Shown piece after piece: positions 36,701-49,920 of a stretch of 64,000 bases of DNA. A model generated the notes under the pieces. That model searched no databases and was not told where the DNA came from. It saw only the letters and a program-made list of their open reading frames with translations. A program made the translations under genes and the position numbers. Position 1 is the stretch's first letter. The number at the start of each line of letters is the position of its first letter. Source of the DNA: Diphasiastrum complanatum (Eukaryota > Streptophyta > Lycopodiopsida > Lycopodiales > Lycopodiaceae); contig CM055108.1 of the NCBI GenBank assembly GCA_029204225.1, positions 26,341,303 through 26,405,302 on the forward strand. The letters run 5' to 3'.

Positions 36701-39448
36701 TCTAGTTTGTACAATTTACCAATTCTAGATCCTCTAGCAATAACTTCATTTTCTCTTGAGATTATACACTTGTCAACTTGAAACTTGACATCCAATCCAC
36801 TATTAAACAACTGTCCTACACTAATGATATTCTTGATTAGTCTAGGTATATAAAGTACATCATGCAAGCAAAAAGATTTTGATGATGATGCATGCAGTGG
36901 AATACTACCTATTCTTTCAATTCTACACTCTACATCATTAGCAGTATAGATTGATCTTTTTGCACCTAGATATGGCATGAGACTAGTGAAAGAGTTTCTA
37001 GAACTAGACATATGGGAACTAGCCCCACTATCTATCCACCAGACTTCTTCATTCTTAAAAGGAAAAGATGAAAAAGTAGACATCATTAATGAATCCTCTC
37101 TTTCACTCTCAACACCCTCACACTCATGCTCATTAGTAAGGTTAGCTTGCTTAGATTGGTTATTCTTCTTGAAACAGTTTGATGCATAGTGTCCTTTCTT
37201 GCCACTGGATGTTGCAACTTGTGAGGACTGATCCTCACCACCTTCCTTGGCTTTGTCCTTCTTGAAGTGTTGTTGTCTTTTGCCCTTGCCTCTTGAATTG
37301 TCTTTGATGAAGAGTGCTTTCTCATGTCCACCATCTTTCAATGAAAGTCTATTGATCCTCAGCATCTTGTTCTCTTGCCTGCTTTCTTCAGCAATGAGAA
37401 CACCTTGCAGTGTCTCGAAGGATGGAAGATCCTCTCTAACAGCATAATTCTGCACAATATTGTCATACTCATCTCTAAGTCCATTAAGGACTACTTGAAC
37501 AAGCTCAATGTTCTTAAGAGCATCTCCAATACCATCTAACTCTTGATGAAGATCTTTAACTCTCATGACATATGATGAAGCACTCTCATCTACCCTCTGA
37601 TAACTAAGAAAAATTTGGTTTCTAAGTGTAAGCAATCTAGAAGTATTCTTGATTTCATAGATTTTTTTCAGAGTATCCCGAGCTTCCTTTCACAGTGGTG
37701 CATGTACTGATTTCTCTTAACACTTCATTGGTTACATTCATTTTTATGAGATAAAGTGCAATTCTGGTTCTTTTATGGAATGCTGCAGCTTCATTAGGTG
37801 TAGCAGGTTCTTCTTCAGCTCCACTCACAATGTCCATTACATCTTGTAGAATCAATAATGATTCCATTCTGATCTTCCACATTGCATAAATGGAAGATGT
37901 TCATCTCTCACTGTGCTCCAAGAAATGTGAACCAGAGGAAGACATCTTCTTTATGAGAAATTCTAGTAATGACAAAAAATGGAGTTGAAAGGGTGTTGCT
38001 TGCTATCTCAATCTAGGATCTAATACTGATGTTGATCCAGCCTATGAAATCTAGCAACAGATGTGAGCACAAATTCTCAACACAGAAAATCAATCTATCT
38101 TGAATTTGGATCTTGCTTCAGTCACAATAAAGAAGCACATGCAAGTAAAAAGTCTATCTCTCCCATGAGTTTCAAAGAACTGAAAAACTCTTTAGGAACT
38201 TGCTTTCAACTCAAAAACAGTAATTTGTGTGAAATGAAAAGTCTAAGACCTCAAAACACTCACTTCTATCCAATTCTACTTGATTGACAGTGAAAATTGA
38301 TGAAAATGGTGAAAAGATTTGATGTGTGCTCACTTTGGCATATCCCATAAGTTGAGTACTCTCTCAAACTCTATGATTTCTTAAAACTCTTCTAAATACA
38401 AATCAAATTGATTTAGAAACATGAGCAACACATTCTACTCTTCAATGCCTATCCAACAAGCTATAGAACATCAAATTTGGATCAATTCTTAAGAAGTAGC
38501 ACTCAATTATTGAGGGCTGATTTCACACGTGTGAGCTCTCTATCCATATAGGGCTCTGCTGGAGCAAATCAGGCTCGTTTTGATCTACTTATGATCCACA
38601 GATAGCTTGTCTTTCAAAAAGTTTGAATCCCTCTCCCAAATCCGAGTTCCTGCAAGCAAAAGCACTGATGATCTGATGTATACACCCTCACCTCTTCAAA
38701 GCATGAAACTCTGATACCATGTGAAGTTTTAGCACGTGTGAACTTTACCACACACCCTACAGGATCTTATTGAAGTGTTGTGATTGCACAAGATTGATCA
38801 GAGAATAATATACTTGAAAAATCTATGGCAAGAGCACAATGGCATACATCTGATTGAAAAATCTAACTTCTCACTATGAGAATTGAATGTCAAAAATAAT
38901 TCTAAGTGCTCAATATGGGAAAAACATGCTACTCTTGAGTAGAGAGAGAAAATCAATGAAAGAAAACTCGAGTAGAGAGAGAATGAGTCCAAATTACCAA
39001 AATCTCATTATTCACAATATGGCAAAACATGCCAAGATTGCCCTACATGAGAGAGGCTTGAATTCCTATAGTCGAGTTGCATGGAAAGTCCACTTAATTG
39101 AGCTAACTCAACTACCAGAAATCAACATGAGTAACTGCATGCATGGATGTTGCATGTACTGCATGTCAACTCATAAAATTGCCTAGAAATATGTAGATCA
39201 CAAAAACCGCTTTGCATGTTGCATGCACTGACTGCATGTGGCTTGCATGCATATAGTATGACATTGCATGCTATATAAACTTTTGCATGTCATCAAAATT
39301 GAATCTACCTAACTCAAACTCGACCTATTCTAGAAGGTTATGTGCTCAATTCACATACCTTTTATGTACAGCATGAAATACAATGGAAATAACCATGGAC
39401 ATGGCCCCAAACTCGAGATAGGAAGATAATATTTTAATAATCTTCACA
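33797..39448 (-). mobile_element. Ty1/Copia element inside the Gypsy element (fossil)
   Basis: The 5' LTR is at 38720-39448, with primer site TGGTATCAGAG ending at 38719. A partial 3' LTR is at about 33797-34038. Reading leftward: gag (37880 to about 37100), protease (WIDSGASSHMSS, about 37030), integrase (about 36650-35760), reverse transcriptase (about 35500-34580) and RNase H (about 34550-34050). The coding region is broken in about seven places. The outer part of the 3' LTR is lost, so no target duplication can be seen. It splits the Gypsy protease and reverse transcriptase regions. Its family differs from the 19549 Copia. Confidence 0.92.
38720..39448 (-). repeat. 5' LTR of the nested Copia element (729 bp)
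   Basis: It runs from TGTGAAGTTTTAGCACG to AATAATCTTCACA. About 240 bases at its right end match 33797-34038, the remaining part of the other LTR. Confidence 0.9.
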
Positions 39449-40099
39449 TGACTGTGGGTATGATTTACCCAAATGAAAAAATCTCTATCGAAGTCATACC
39501 TGATAAATTCTTGATGATTTCCAAAGTTTTATCCGACAAGGAGAAACAACAGTATACAGACCTACTCACGGAATATCATGATGTTTTTGCCTCCACTATG
39601 GAAGATTTAAAAGGCATTAACAAGAAATTTGGTCAATACTGAATTGACTTGAAAGAAGGAGTGGTACCAATATGTCAACGCCAATATAGACTTAATCCCA
39701 AGTATTCAATGCTCGTGAAAGATGAACTTGATAAATATTTAAAGTCTGGAATTATTTATTCAGTACTTAGCAGTGAATGAGTTTCGCCTATAGTAGTAGT
39801 TCTGAAAAAGAAGACCAGAAAGATCCGAGTTTGGCAAGGCTATCGAAAGCTTAATGTTGCGGCTCGTAAAGATCATCATCTTTTACCCTTTACGGATATG
39901 ATTCTTGACCAGGTTGTCGGTAATGAAAGGTATAGCTTCCTTGATGGATTTTTTGGCTATAACTAGGTACTCTATTCGAGAAGAGGACCAGTCCAAAACA
40001 ACGTTTACAACTGATTGGGGAACTTATGCCTATCAGAAGATGTTGTTTGGACTGTGTAAAGCAATAAAAATTTTGAATTTACTTTAAGAAAATCTAATA

Positions 40100-41760
40100 A
40101 TTACTCTTTGTCTCTTCAGTCCGAATTAGACAAGAGCAAAGATGAATTATTTGTAGTTCGGAAGTAGATTGCTTCATTTGATTAAGAGCACATTGCTCTA
40201 TCAAATAAGGTAGACTTCTACCAGAAGAAGGTTGAAGACCTACAACAGCAAGTGGATGTAGAAAAGTTGGCAAGAATCAGTGTCGAGAATACCTTGCAGT
40301 GTTGTTTAGATGGAGGCACCATCAAGGTGGATGCTACCAAATGGAAGCAGGTGCAGGTATCTCTACAAGAAACATTCAAGGTTGAGCTTCTCCAACCATT
40401 GTATGAGGAGAAGAACAAGTTTGAAGAGGAATTGATTGATTTGAAGGAACTGTCGGAGGTGCATGCCCAGGTGTGAATTCACACGAAGAGCATTTGCAAG
40501 CCCTCAAAAATATTGACAGTTTGTTTGCAGAGGGAAAGCAGGTGTACTCAGGTGTTCTCGACAGTTCACAAGTTTTCAGTTGCTCCGGTGTGGAAGACCA
40601 TGAGAAATTTCGCAACGTTGTGGCCAAGAATGACTGACTGAAGAGGGAACTGAAGTCACTGCAGACTCAAATAAAAGATGCCATCTATGCAAAAGAGCTA
40701 GAAGTTGAGACAGATTCAGCCGATATCCAAAAGCCCAGATGAACTCATGCAACCAAATCCAAGAAATCGGATAAGGTACTTGCACACGAATTCAAAAATA
40801 TTGAAAAAGTTCATGTTTGGCTGCCACTCCAATTTAACTGTGAGTTGCAATGGCATGTGGATTATTCCTTTTTGCCAGGTCTAATGGGTTTTACTTGGGC
40901 CGATTGGGAAGCCCCCTGGGAGAACTATCGAGCAGAAGGGATGCCTATGTTGGGCAATTTTGTAGGGCAAATTTTTTTTAATTCCTTTCGGAAGTGTAGG
41001 GTTATATGTAGGATGTACATTGGTGTATGCATTAGAGTATATAAAGCAGAAAGAAATGGAGTCCTACAATTACTATCTAGGCCAACTTGATTGCTGGAAA
41101 AGACATTCTCAATTTGATTTGTACCGGCCGAACGAAGCATCAGATTTTGCAAAGTTTGACAGAGACAATTTATTACAAGATATCAATGTCACAATCCGGA
41201 GCTCTGGGAGTTGTATGCAGATTGGAAAATGTGCATTATGAGACTGTCGCCTGTGCCATCAGGGATAGAAGAGCAAACAAAGACCAAAAGAAGTTTGTTA
41301 CTTATTCAGTAACACATTTTGGAACATTTGTTGTGGCCATGTTCTGTTGGCAATGCAAAGCCTCTATCAGTGGATGGCTCTTTCATTCGGATAAATGCTG
41401 AGTTGCTAAAGAATATTACTCTCAAGAAGGACATGACTGCAAACTTTGTTGTTGCAGCTACTGTGTGTATAATAGAACATTTTTAAGGACATGTTTTGCT
41501 GATCTGGACAACCATGTCATTGGTCAATTTCATGAGGCCAAAAGATGAAAGATTGAAAGACAGATACAATTAGATGAGAAATTATCTCTGAGTTTGCAAA
41601 ACGCCCTAGAGTATATATATATACATCCTGTATATATATACTAAAAAACTACTTTTTATCTTTCCTGATTGTTCGAGATCCATTATGGAATGTATTGAAG
41701 AAATATCTTTTCTTTGATGTGTTGCTGATTTTGATTGTTCACGAGGACGCTTCACATTTG
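40100..41760 (+). mobile_element. Extra 3' region of the Gypsy element (coiled-coil remnant)
   Basis: Downstream of the reverse transcriptase, the plus strand reads as a broken, strongly coiled-coil protein (KVDFYQKKVEDLQQQVD, about 40207-40260). Further fragments follow up to the polypurine tract. It is not RNase H, integrase or a chromodomain. A second Gypsy element here (57580 onward) also has an extra reading frame after pol. This may be an accessory reading frame of the family. It is old and broken. Confidence 0.4.
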
Positions 41761-41772
41761 AGGGAGGGGATA

Positions 41773-43108
41773 TGTAATACCATATTACATGCCTATTTTT
41801 CTTGAAGTACTAATTGATGTTGTAGAACTCCAATTAATCTACTCAAGTGATGAAGATAATCTCCGAATATGAAGAAATATCTAATGGACCCGACAATGAC
41901 AACTTATACAAAGATATATTGAAGACAAAGAGGCCTAAATAAATGCTACTAAAGGAAGGACTATATTTTGAAGGGTAGATATGGAACAACACAGACCTTA
42001 ATAAGAAGGCTAGCCATAAGGAAGGAACATTCCAGAAGTCTCATTTATTGCGCCTCAATCAAATGTTGTAACCTTTCATGTGCTTGCTTCTCATTGGAGC
42101 AAAGCTACGTGACAAGGATACCACCTAGGAAATGTACACTTGTAATTTTCCTATTGGATGTAGTTAGTTAATTAGACTAAATATGAAGCGACATATCGTG
42201 TGTACTCTCACGCTCATTCTCTATATGTACTCCATTTATGCTTCAATACAATTATTGAGTTTATCAGGAGATCACAAAGAGTGTTTGAGTTTTTGAGTTC
42301 TCTCTTCTCTCTACTTTCATAAGCCTTCTGTTTGTTGAGTACTTCTATATCTGACAATTGGTGAGCCTCACCTTGTCGGATGTGCTTGTGATTGAAACTC
42401 TGGTCAGAAACTTCTTTAGCCTTGATATTGTCATATGAGAATTACCGTAAATTCATCGCTAAGATTTTCTTAAAACTCATTGGTTATTTGATTGCCTGTG
42501 TGATTGAATAATCAATTGCTTAGAACTTAATTATTATGTTAACTTTCGGAATCACTGTTACATTTCTCTAACGTATATTCAGACTTATACATCCTAAAGC
42601 TTGCTCTGTGTTGTTGTAAATCAATGCTTTGAACTTTGCATATGGATGCTCGTTTAAATCAACATAGTAGTCAATCGTTCTTATGAATGAGTGCTCTCTA
42701 TTGTTGAGGACAAATTGTCGGACTTCATTTGGAATGCATTGAGACATTTGTATCTTTCTCTGCCTTGGTTGATTTGATGCAACAGACTTGCTTGTCTGAC
42801 AAACTTTATTAGGAGCACAGACCGATATATCGGGCTGGCCGATAAGCTAGATACTCTATTAAGAAATGCATCATGTTTGATATAAGATTGTCAGCATCAA
42901 TATCTTTTATTTTTTATTGTTGGGAACCACAACTAACAAATGATATTGGTCGTCGATACTCTTGAATGTCTGTTGACAACCAGCTTTTAATCCAAGAACA
43001 ATAAAATGACTTAAAAACATCTAAAAACACAACATAACGTAGTCTCTTTGGGGAACGACAATTTTCTATACTACATATTCTTACATTTAAGATAAGTCTA
43101 ACACGACA
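41773..43108 (+). repeat. 3' LTR of the Gypsy element (1336 bp)
   Basis: It runs from TGTAATACCATATTACATG to AACACGACA, followed by the AAACC target duplication. Confidence 0.93.
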
Positions 43109-43520
43109 AAACCCTAAATTTTAAACCATCTACTCTAAACACATTTCTTAACCCAAAATCCAAACACTAAACTCTAAACCCTAGCTCTAACCTTTAATTG
43201 AAAGTCCATCCCTAAACCCTTAATGATAAACTCTAAACCCTAAGCCTTAGACCCTAAATCCAAAACTATTGAATCTAAAACCTAAGCCCGTTACCTTAAA
43301 GTTAAACCACTCATTCTAGATCCCTAACTCCCTTCACCAAATCTTTGAATCTAAACATTAAGCCCCTTACCCTAGATCCCTAGATCCCTTAACTCCCTTC
43401 ATTAGATCCTTGAATCTAAACATTAAGCCCGTTACCCTAGATCCCTAGATCCCTTACCCTAAAGCCCCTTTTCTCAAAGCCATTTACCCAAAATCCTTAC
43501 TACAAATTCTAAGGGTTAAT
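43109..43520. repeat. Degenerate telomere-like tract, right part
   Basis: CCCTAAA-like variants continue after the Gypsy insertion. Around 43340-43460 a unit of about 70 bases (TTGAATCTAAACATTAAGCC and following) is duplicated in tandem. Together with 28368-28678 the original tract was roughly 720 bases long. Confidence 0.85.
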
Positions 43521-44337
43521 TAAAGTACAAGCCAACAAAATTATGTTTTTGGGTTATGTGGGATATGTCGATGAGTAAACCAATAACATGATTCTAGCTA
43601 GTGCTATGTACGTCACTCGTATCGGCAATTTTGTTATATGTGTATTCAATTTGTTTATCACATGTTTATGCTCTCCAATTTTGCTTTTGATCCATTGTTA
43701 CTTGACAAGGTGGACCTAGGGCGAGTTCACATTCTTCTTCTTCTTCAAATGATGAGGCTAGACCATCACAGATTGGATCAACAGTCTGGCTAAGCAAGAG
43801 AATACCATGCCCATGTACACGATGTTGTGATAGCATGGCTATCTCATTTATCAATTTTTTTGTCGAATCGGTGTTGCTCAAGTTTGGTGAATATAAAATG
43901 TATAAATGATCTTTTTGGAGTAGTCCCTAGTTGTAGCTCAAGAGTTCATTGTTAATTATACTCTATCAAAGCAGTTTATCTAACGCACTGAAATTTCTAA
44001 GTCACTAAGTTGTTGGAAGGCGGATTGTTTAAGACAGATTGACTAAGCGATTATTCATGCAAGTTACTAATGGATTATTCAAAGGCTAATATCTAAAAGA
44101 CCACTATCAAAATATGTGGAACAAACACATTCAAATGCTCAACCATTGACTCTATGGAAATTGTTTGACTTATTGAAGGTTGTTGATCCTACATTCATGT
44201 GCATGTTTTTTCTTCAAGAACCATTATCGAACATTATACTCTATACTCGAGATATTCGAGACATTTGAGTCATTTTTCTCTTCGACAAAATCAGGCTTGT
44301 CATGGTCCTCCTTACCATTTAAATGTTGGTTACATGT
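43521..44337. other. Flank with a possible right end of DNA transposon copy B near 43908-43932
   Basis: GATCTTTTTGGAGTAGTCCC at 43908-43927, then TAGTTG, resembles a decayed version of the right terminal repeat of the family (GTCTTTTTGGAG...CTCCTCTAATG). If so, copy B ran from 26388 to about 43932 before the Gypsy insertion, about 3.1 kb. A 71-codon minus-strand frame at 43666-43881 has an acidic run but no recognisable motif. Nothing else is seen. Confidence 0.3.
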
Positions 44338-44859
44338 ATTGGATTATTCTCCTAATTATCGACTAATTGATCTTTTAATCTTTATCCACTTATTACCTAG
44401 CTCTACAGTTTTATGCATGTTTCTACATAGTCTACAGAAGTACACGAAATCGTTCACAGGTGGATTCCACAAGTGAATTTCCAAGAAGTACTAACTAGAC
44501 GGATGCTAAAATATTGAACATGACTTTTGTCATTATGTTTTGTTCAATATTGATGGGCGACATAGTCATGCATTAGGAAAGAAGACTCATTCTGCTACGC
44601 TCGATAAATCGTCCACAAGCTTCGATTAGTCGTTATTGCATTATCACCTCTTTCCAGCATGGTATCAGAGCATATTATTTAATATGCTATTACCTTCATG
44701 ATATCAGAGCGATCTGTTATATTAGAGCTCTAAGACTAAAGTTCCAAATGGATTCTCATAGTAAAGCTGGTCTTATCACAAACAAGCTGAATAGATCCAA
44801 TTACTACTTGTGGATATTTAAGATGAAGACCTTGCTAATCGCCAATGAGTTGTGAGATG
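44338..44859 (+). mobile_element. Ty1/Copia 5' fragment (partial LTR, primer site, gag start; fossil)
   Basis: The sequence matches the start and end of the LTR at 44860-45634 with an internal deletion. It continues with TGGTATCAGAGC (44660-44671) and a gag start. It is cut at 44860 by, or recombined with, a second copy of the same family. It is a broken remnant. Confidence 0.7.
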
Positions 44860-46088
44860 TGTTGGATTATTCTCTTGATTATTGACTAATCAATATTTTA
44901 ATCTTCATCCACTTATTACCTAGCTCTACAGTTTTATGCATGTTTCTACATAGTCTGCAGAAGTACATGGAAATCTCTCACAGGTGGATTCCACAAGTGA
45001 ATTTCTAGGAAGTACTAACTAGAGGGATGCCAGCTCACTACGCCCAACTGTCCATTATGATCTATGACCTAATCAGTAGTCCTACTAGACACCTGTTATC
45101 TGCTTAGTATAAATAGCTGATGATACTTGTACATTTCAATTCAAGCCATGCAATGCATTGAAGTAAAATTTAGCAGCTCTCTCACGTTTTTAAGCTTGAG
45201 CACTTTTGAGCATTCTAGCTCATATCTTTTAGAGTTTTGCTATTAGCGCTTACTGCTTATCAGTGGAAGTGCAAATCAGATAGAGTTTTCAGAGATAGCT
45301 TAGAGTACACGGTTTCTATCTGCAATTGTCTTGTGCTCATCATTTTGTTGAATCAATCTATCTTTCATTGCATTTAGAATCATGTCAGAATCTTTGTGAT
45401 GTCATATTACATTTGTCTGATAATTCAATTCTTTAGTGTTTGGCTATGTAATCACTTTAGTCTGGTGATTTCAAAGTTAGTTGCTACAACATTGAACGTG
45501 ACTCTTGTCATTGTGTTTTGTTCAATATTGATAGGCGTAGTCGTGCATTAGAAAAACAAACTCAATCGGCTGCGCTCGATAATTTGTTCACAAGCTTCAA
45601 CTTGTCATTATTGAATTATCACCTCTTTCCAACATGGTATCAGAGCTCTAATACTTGGTATTTTTTGTGATATCAAATCGGTATCATTTGATATTGTTCA
45701 CGAGTATCATATTTTTCAATTTATGGTGTCAAATTTCAGTATCAGATAGTTGATTTCCAATTGTAACACAACACGGTATCTCTCTCTTAACATCATCGAT
45801 ATATTGACATACTAAAATTCCAGATAATATTTCAAAGTAAAGCCGGTCTTATCACAGACAAGTTGAATGAATCCAATTATGACTAGTGAAAATTTAAGAT
45901 GAAGGCCTTGCTAATCATCAATGAGTTGTGGGATGTTGTCACAGGTACAGAAGAGAAGCCTAAAAATTACTCAAATTGAAAGTCGAAGGATGGTAAAGCT
46001 TTTGCGCTTATTATTCTCAATATATTAGATACTTAGAATGGCCACATATCTCAAACTTTGAAACAAGTATGGGACATCCTAAGCTCAC

Positions 46089-46776
46089 TGTGAAGAATTG
46101 TCAAAAATTGGCAATTCTTCACTTGATCAAAATCCATGAAGAATAGTGTAAATTTTGTTGGTCATGTCAAGTCAAGAGAGCTGGTCATGTCAAGAGAGTT
46201 GGTCATGTTAGGTCAAGTCAAGAGAGTTGGTCATGTTTATTTGGTGGTCATCCCTACTTTATAGGACCTACACCTAAGGTTAAGGTGAAAATTTGACCAA
46301 CTAGCTACCTACCAAGCATAACTCTAGGATCTAGGCTAGGGTTTCATTTTAGGGCAAGAAGGGTGAGTTAACTTCCTTTAAACATGCTAGAAATCCCCCT
46401 TAATTCAGGAAGGAAGTGGAATTTGCTATGTAGTTTAAGCTCCCGTAGTGAGAAGATAGAAAATTTTTGGAGCTCATTGGCAATCTCAAGCTAGTTCACT
46501 ATGTATATTGAGTTTTTGTGATCCAAATGCAACCAAATCAATTTCTACTTGTTTCTCAGGGTGAAGGCCATACTACAGCCTATAGTACACACGTGTGGTC
46601 TCATATTTCAATGTTGATCAATGTTTTTGATTGTTAATGCTTGTTGTTTGTCAAATTGCCAATCTAGATCAACTTTTTGATGACTAGTTTTTTGATAGAT
46701 TATTAAACAAGCATCCAATCACGCTTGTGGATCTTTTGTAGATCCATTTATGGTCCTAAAATATAGTACTTTCACA
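46089..46776 (+). repeat. 5' LTR of the nested Copia (688 bp)
   Basis: It runs from TGTGAAGAATTGTC to AGTACTTTCACA. Around 46165-46232 it contains a short tandem expansion of the block AAGAGAGTTGGTCATGT, which is single in the partner LTR. Confidence 0.92.
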
Positions 46777-48307
46777 TGGTATCAGAGCCAAGTACAAGAG
46801 CATAAGCCACTAATCTACTGCAAATCCATTTTTAGCAAGTTTTGGTGCTAAAAACTAGTATTGAGAGGGCAAGCTAGAATCTTGATTTTGGTGAGGAGAT
46901 TTGATCCCAAACATGGTAGGGGTCCAAATCCGTACTGTCCACATATGTGGGCACCTCTGAACTTGCATTTAATGCATGGTATTTATTTGATCCAAAAGAA
47001 ATTCAATTTGTGAGCTTTTGATGTAATTTTTAGTGGAAATCTTAGGATAAGCTACCAATATTGAGTGCCGTTGATTAGATTTGACATAGGGTCATGAGAT
47101 CTAATAAATCTAGGCTGAAATCAGGTCCTCTAAACTTGTTTTACAGGCCTTGAAAGTACATCAAAAAAGTGTGAGGAAGATTTAGTCATGTTATTCTCCA
47201 AAATAGCCAAAATTGGCAAGATTTGATTGGAAGTAGATTTCACATCATCTTATCTTCATTCCAGCTTTGTGAGGGAGTGCTAGAACTGAGATTATAAGTC
47301 CATTTGTTGGATTATAAATCTAATCTGAGTGAAACACTACAAGAGAGAGACCTTAGTGAGTTTCTAGAGACAATCAAATCCATTTCTTGGCAAGATTTGT
47401 TTGAAAGTAGTTGAGAGAAGTATTAGCATGTACTAGTGATAAAGAGGCTTGGGAGTCTTTAAAATCAATCTATGAATCTAGTAACACTTCAAGAGTACTC
47501 ATGCTTAGAAATCAGATTTTGCAAAGCATGAGGAGAAGTCAGGAGAGTGCACATGATTATGTACTCAGAATCAAGTCTCTAAATAGGGAGTTAGCTTCCA
47601 TTGGAGAGAAGATTCATGATCGAGAGCTTGTACAAATTGTTCTTAATGGTCTAGGAGATGACCTTGCAAATTTGGTCCAAAGTTTTGCCATCCAAGACAC
47701 TTTGACAACTATAGAAAAACTTCACAGTGTGTTAGTGGCTGAAGAGTGTAGGATGCTCCATGCAAAATCTAGGATGAGTTCCTTGTCTTTGCAGGATGGT
47801 GATGAGAAACCCAATTTCTCATTCAAGGGAAAAAAGAAGACCAATGGAAAGAAGAAGCATCCGAAGCAGGCCAAAGAAGAGGATGATGCATCAAGCTCAA
47901 AGGACAAGTCAAAGCAAAAATGCTTCTTTTGTGGAAAGAAGGGGCATTATTCATCTGAATGTTACAAGAGGCTAAGAGCACAAGTGGAGGAGGACAAACA
48001 AGGAAATCTTGCAAAGGAGGAGGAGGAGGATAAAGTAGATGTATTCTTGATGGCATCTACATCCTCACCAACAAGCAATAGCAATTCAAGAGACAATTGG
48101 TGGATCGACAGTGGGGCTAGCTCCCACATGTCTTGTGAAAAGGACTTTTTCTCAACCTTACACTCTTTCAATGATGCTAAAAAGTTTGTCTTTATTGCAA
48201 ATGATGAAGAGTGTAGGATGGATGGTGTTGGCACCATCTCTTTGTGTCTAGAATCCTCAAAATGCATGGATCTAGAGAATGTCCTTTATGTACCATCAAT
48301 CACCAAG

Positions 48308-48678
48308 CATTAGAGGAGTTTTGAGCTCCAAAAAGACCCTTTAAGAATTAGTGCAAGATGTAGTTTATATTATTAAAATATTATAGCACTAATACTTTTG
48401 ACTTGCCATAACTGTTTAATCATAGCTGTGTCGTTTAACACATCATTGGAAAGCCCTTGTCGAGCACTTTGCACTGCACCAAACTCCGCTAAATTCGGAC
48501 TTACCACTAACAAGTTATGCCATTTTTAGTGTGGAATCAAAATGTGGACTCAAAAAGTTACGTTACGTAGATTTCAAATTTGAGTGTTTTGATTGGTCCA
48601 TGTGTAAGAAAAAATTGAGAAAAAATATAAAAAGAATCTTTACAAAGGGTCTTTTTTGGATTTAGAACTCCTCTAATG
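48308..48678. mobile_element. Miniature inverted-repeat transposon (MITE), copy 1
   Basis: 371 bases. It starts CATTAGAGGAGTTTTGAGC and ends GATTTAGAACTCCTCTAATG. The ends pair as terminal inverted repeats of about 40 bases with few mismatches (CATTAGAGGAGTT; CCAAAAAGACCCTTT). There is no coding capacity. It is inserted inside the nested Copia element. A near-relative lies at 59146. The ends match those next to the transposase-like genes at 16087 and 26388, which suggests a non-autonomous derivative. No clear target duplication is seen. Confidence 0.88.
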
Positions 48679-49920
48679 AATATGCTTAGTGTTGGTCTAC
48701 TCTTAAAAAGTGGTTTGGATGTCCACTTTAAGCATGGTGTTTGTTTCATCTTGAAGAATGATGTTTGCATTGCAAAGGGACTTAAGCATAGAAGATTGTT
48801 TAAGTTGGAAGCTAGTGTTGCTTTTAAGAGGGTGAGCTTGGCAAAGGAGGAGATTATCAAGAGGAGATCTTGGCAAAGTGTGATCTTGCTTGCATTGAGG
48901 AGGAGCATCAAAAGGAGGAAGATCTTGAGGATTAGCCTCAAAGCATGAGAGTTCCAAGGGAGTTCTCAATGACAATGGCCGAGTCATCAAATTGCATGCA
49001 AATTGTCCATTCAAGTGGGCATCTTGCAAGGGTGGTGAGCATTGGAGAGTCTACTATCTTTGAATACTTTTTGGAAAGTATTAGTAGACATGAGGTGACT
49101 TGTTTCTTACCTTTAAGATTCATGGTGTTTATTACTTTGTATGACAAGACAATGAAATGGGACACTTTGAAATCTACATTTGTTGTTGATAAAGCAATTT
49201 CATTGGATAACTATTTTTGTAATAGTTTGAATAGAGTCATAAAAGATGAAACATCATTTGCTTTGGAAATCTTTGTGTCCACATGCTTTGTGCATGATCA
49301 TTCCAATGTAAGGACCAAAGATTATCCTATTTCAATGATAGGAATAATGGTAGTGTTTTGCTCTTCAAGTACAGATTGTAGAATCTACTTGTTTTCCACC
49401 AAAGAATTTGTCAATTTTGGAAATGTGATCTTTCAAGAGTGGAAGATTTGTAAACTTGAAAAATCACCTTTCGATCAACACCTTATTCAATTCGTTGATG
49501 TTTTGGAGTCAAGTCAAGTGGAGGATCAAGCTCAAGACCCGAGGACTCCAAGAAGAACCTTGAGTATCAAGATGGAGCCATCTAGGCTCAATTATATGGA
49601 TCAAGCAAGGCAAGTTGTCTTTGGAAACATTATGTATGCACTTAATAGTTTAATTGATGTATCTTCAAGTGCACAAAATGCCTTGGAATCCATGGCTTGG
49701 CATGATGTATAGTTTTTAAAGTGTGCTACATGTATATAGACACATTTGTGGAACATCTTGTAAGGGATCCTTTAAGAGGTGGTGAAAGATCCTTCATGGA
49801 CATCATAATCTATTGGAGTCTCAAAAGTTCCTTGTTTGTAGCTGGATTTTTTAGACACTTCCAAAATCATTCATTCATCTAGCAAGAGAGTTGTAGATAG
49901 ATTAAGCTAAATTTGAGGAG

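Larger units (their letters stand above)
28679..43108 (+). mobile_element. Ty3/Gypsy element, 14.4 kb with nested Copia insertions (fossil)
   Basis: The LTRs (28679-30028 and 41773-43108) are flanked by perfect AAACC target duplications (28674-28678 and 43109-43113). A primer-site-like TTGGCGCCGTTGTCGAGGA lies at about 30040, of the type seen in Tat/Athila elements. A polypurine tract GAGGGAGGGGATA precedes the 3' LTR. Plus-strand parts are gag (about 32040-32350), zinc knuckles (about 32830-32960), protease (about 33640-33790) and reverse transcriptase (about 39450-40080). After these comes a coiled-coil region of uncertain origin (about 40100-40790). RNase H and integrase are not seen. Two Copia elements lie inside (about 30166-31860 and 33797-39448). 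The element is heavily broken, and its LTRs are visibly more diverged than those of the 19549 Copia. Confidence 0.92.
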
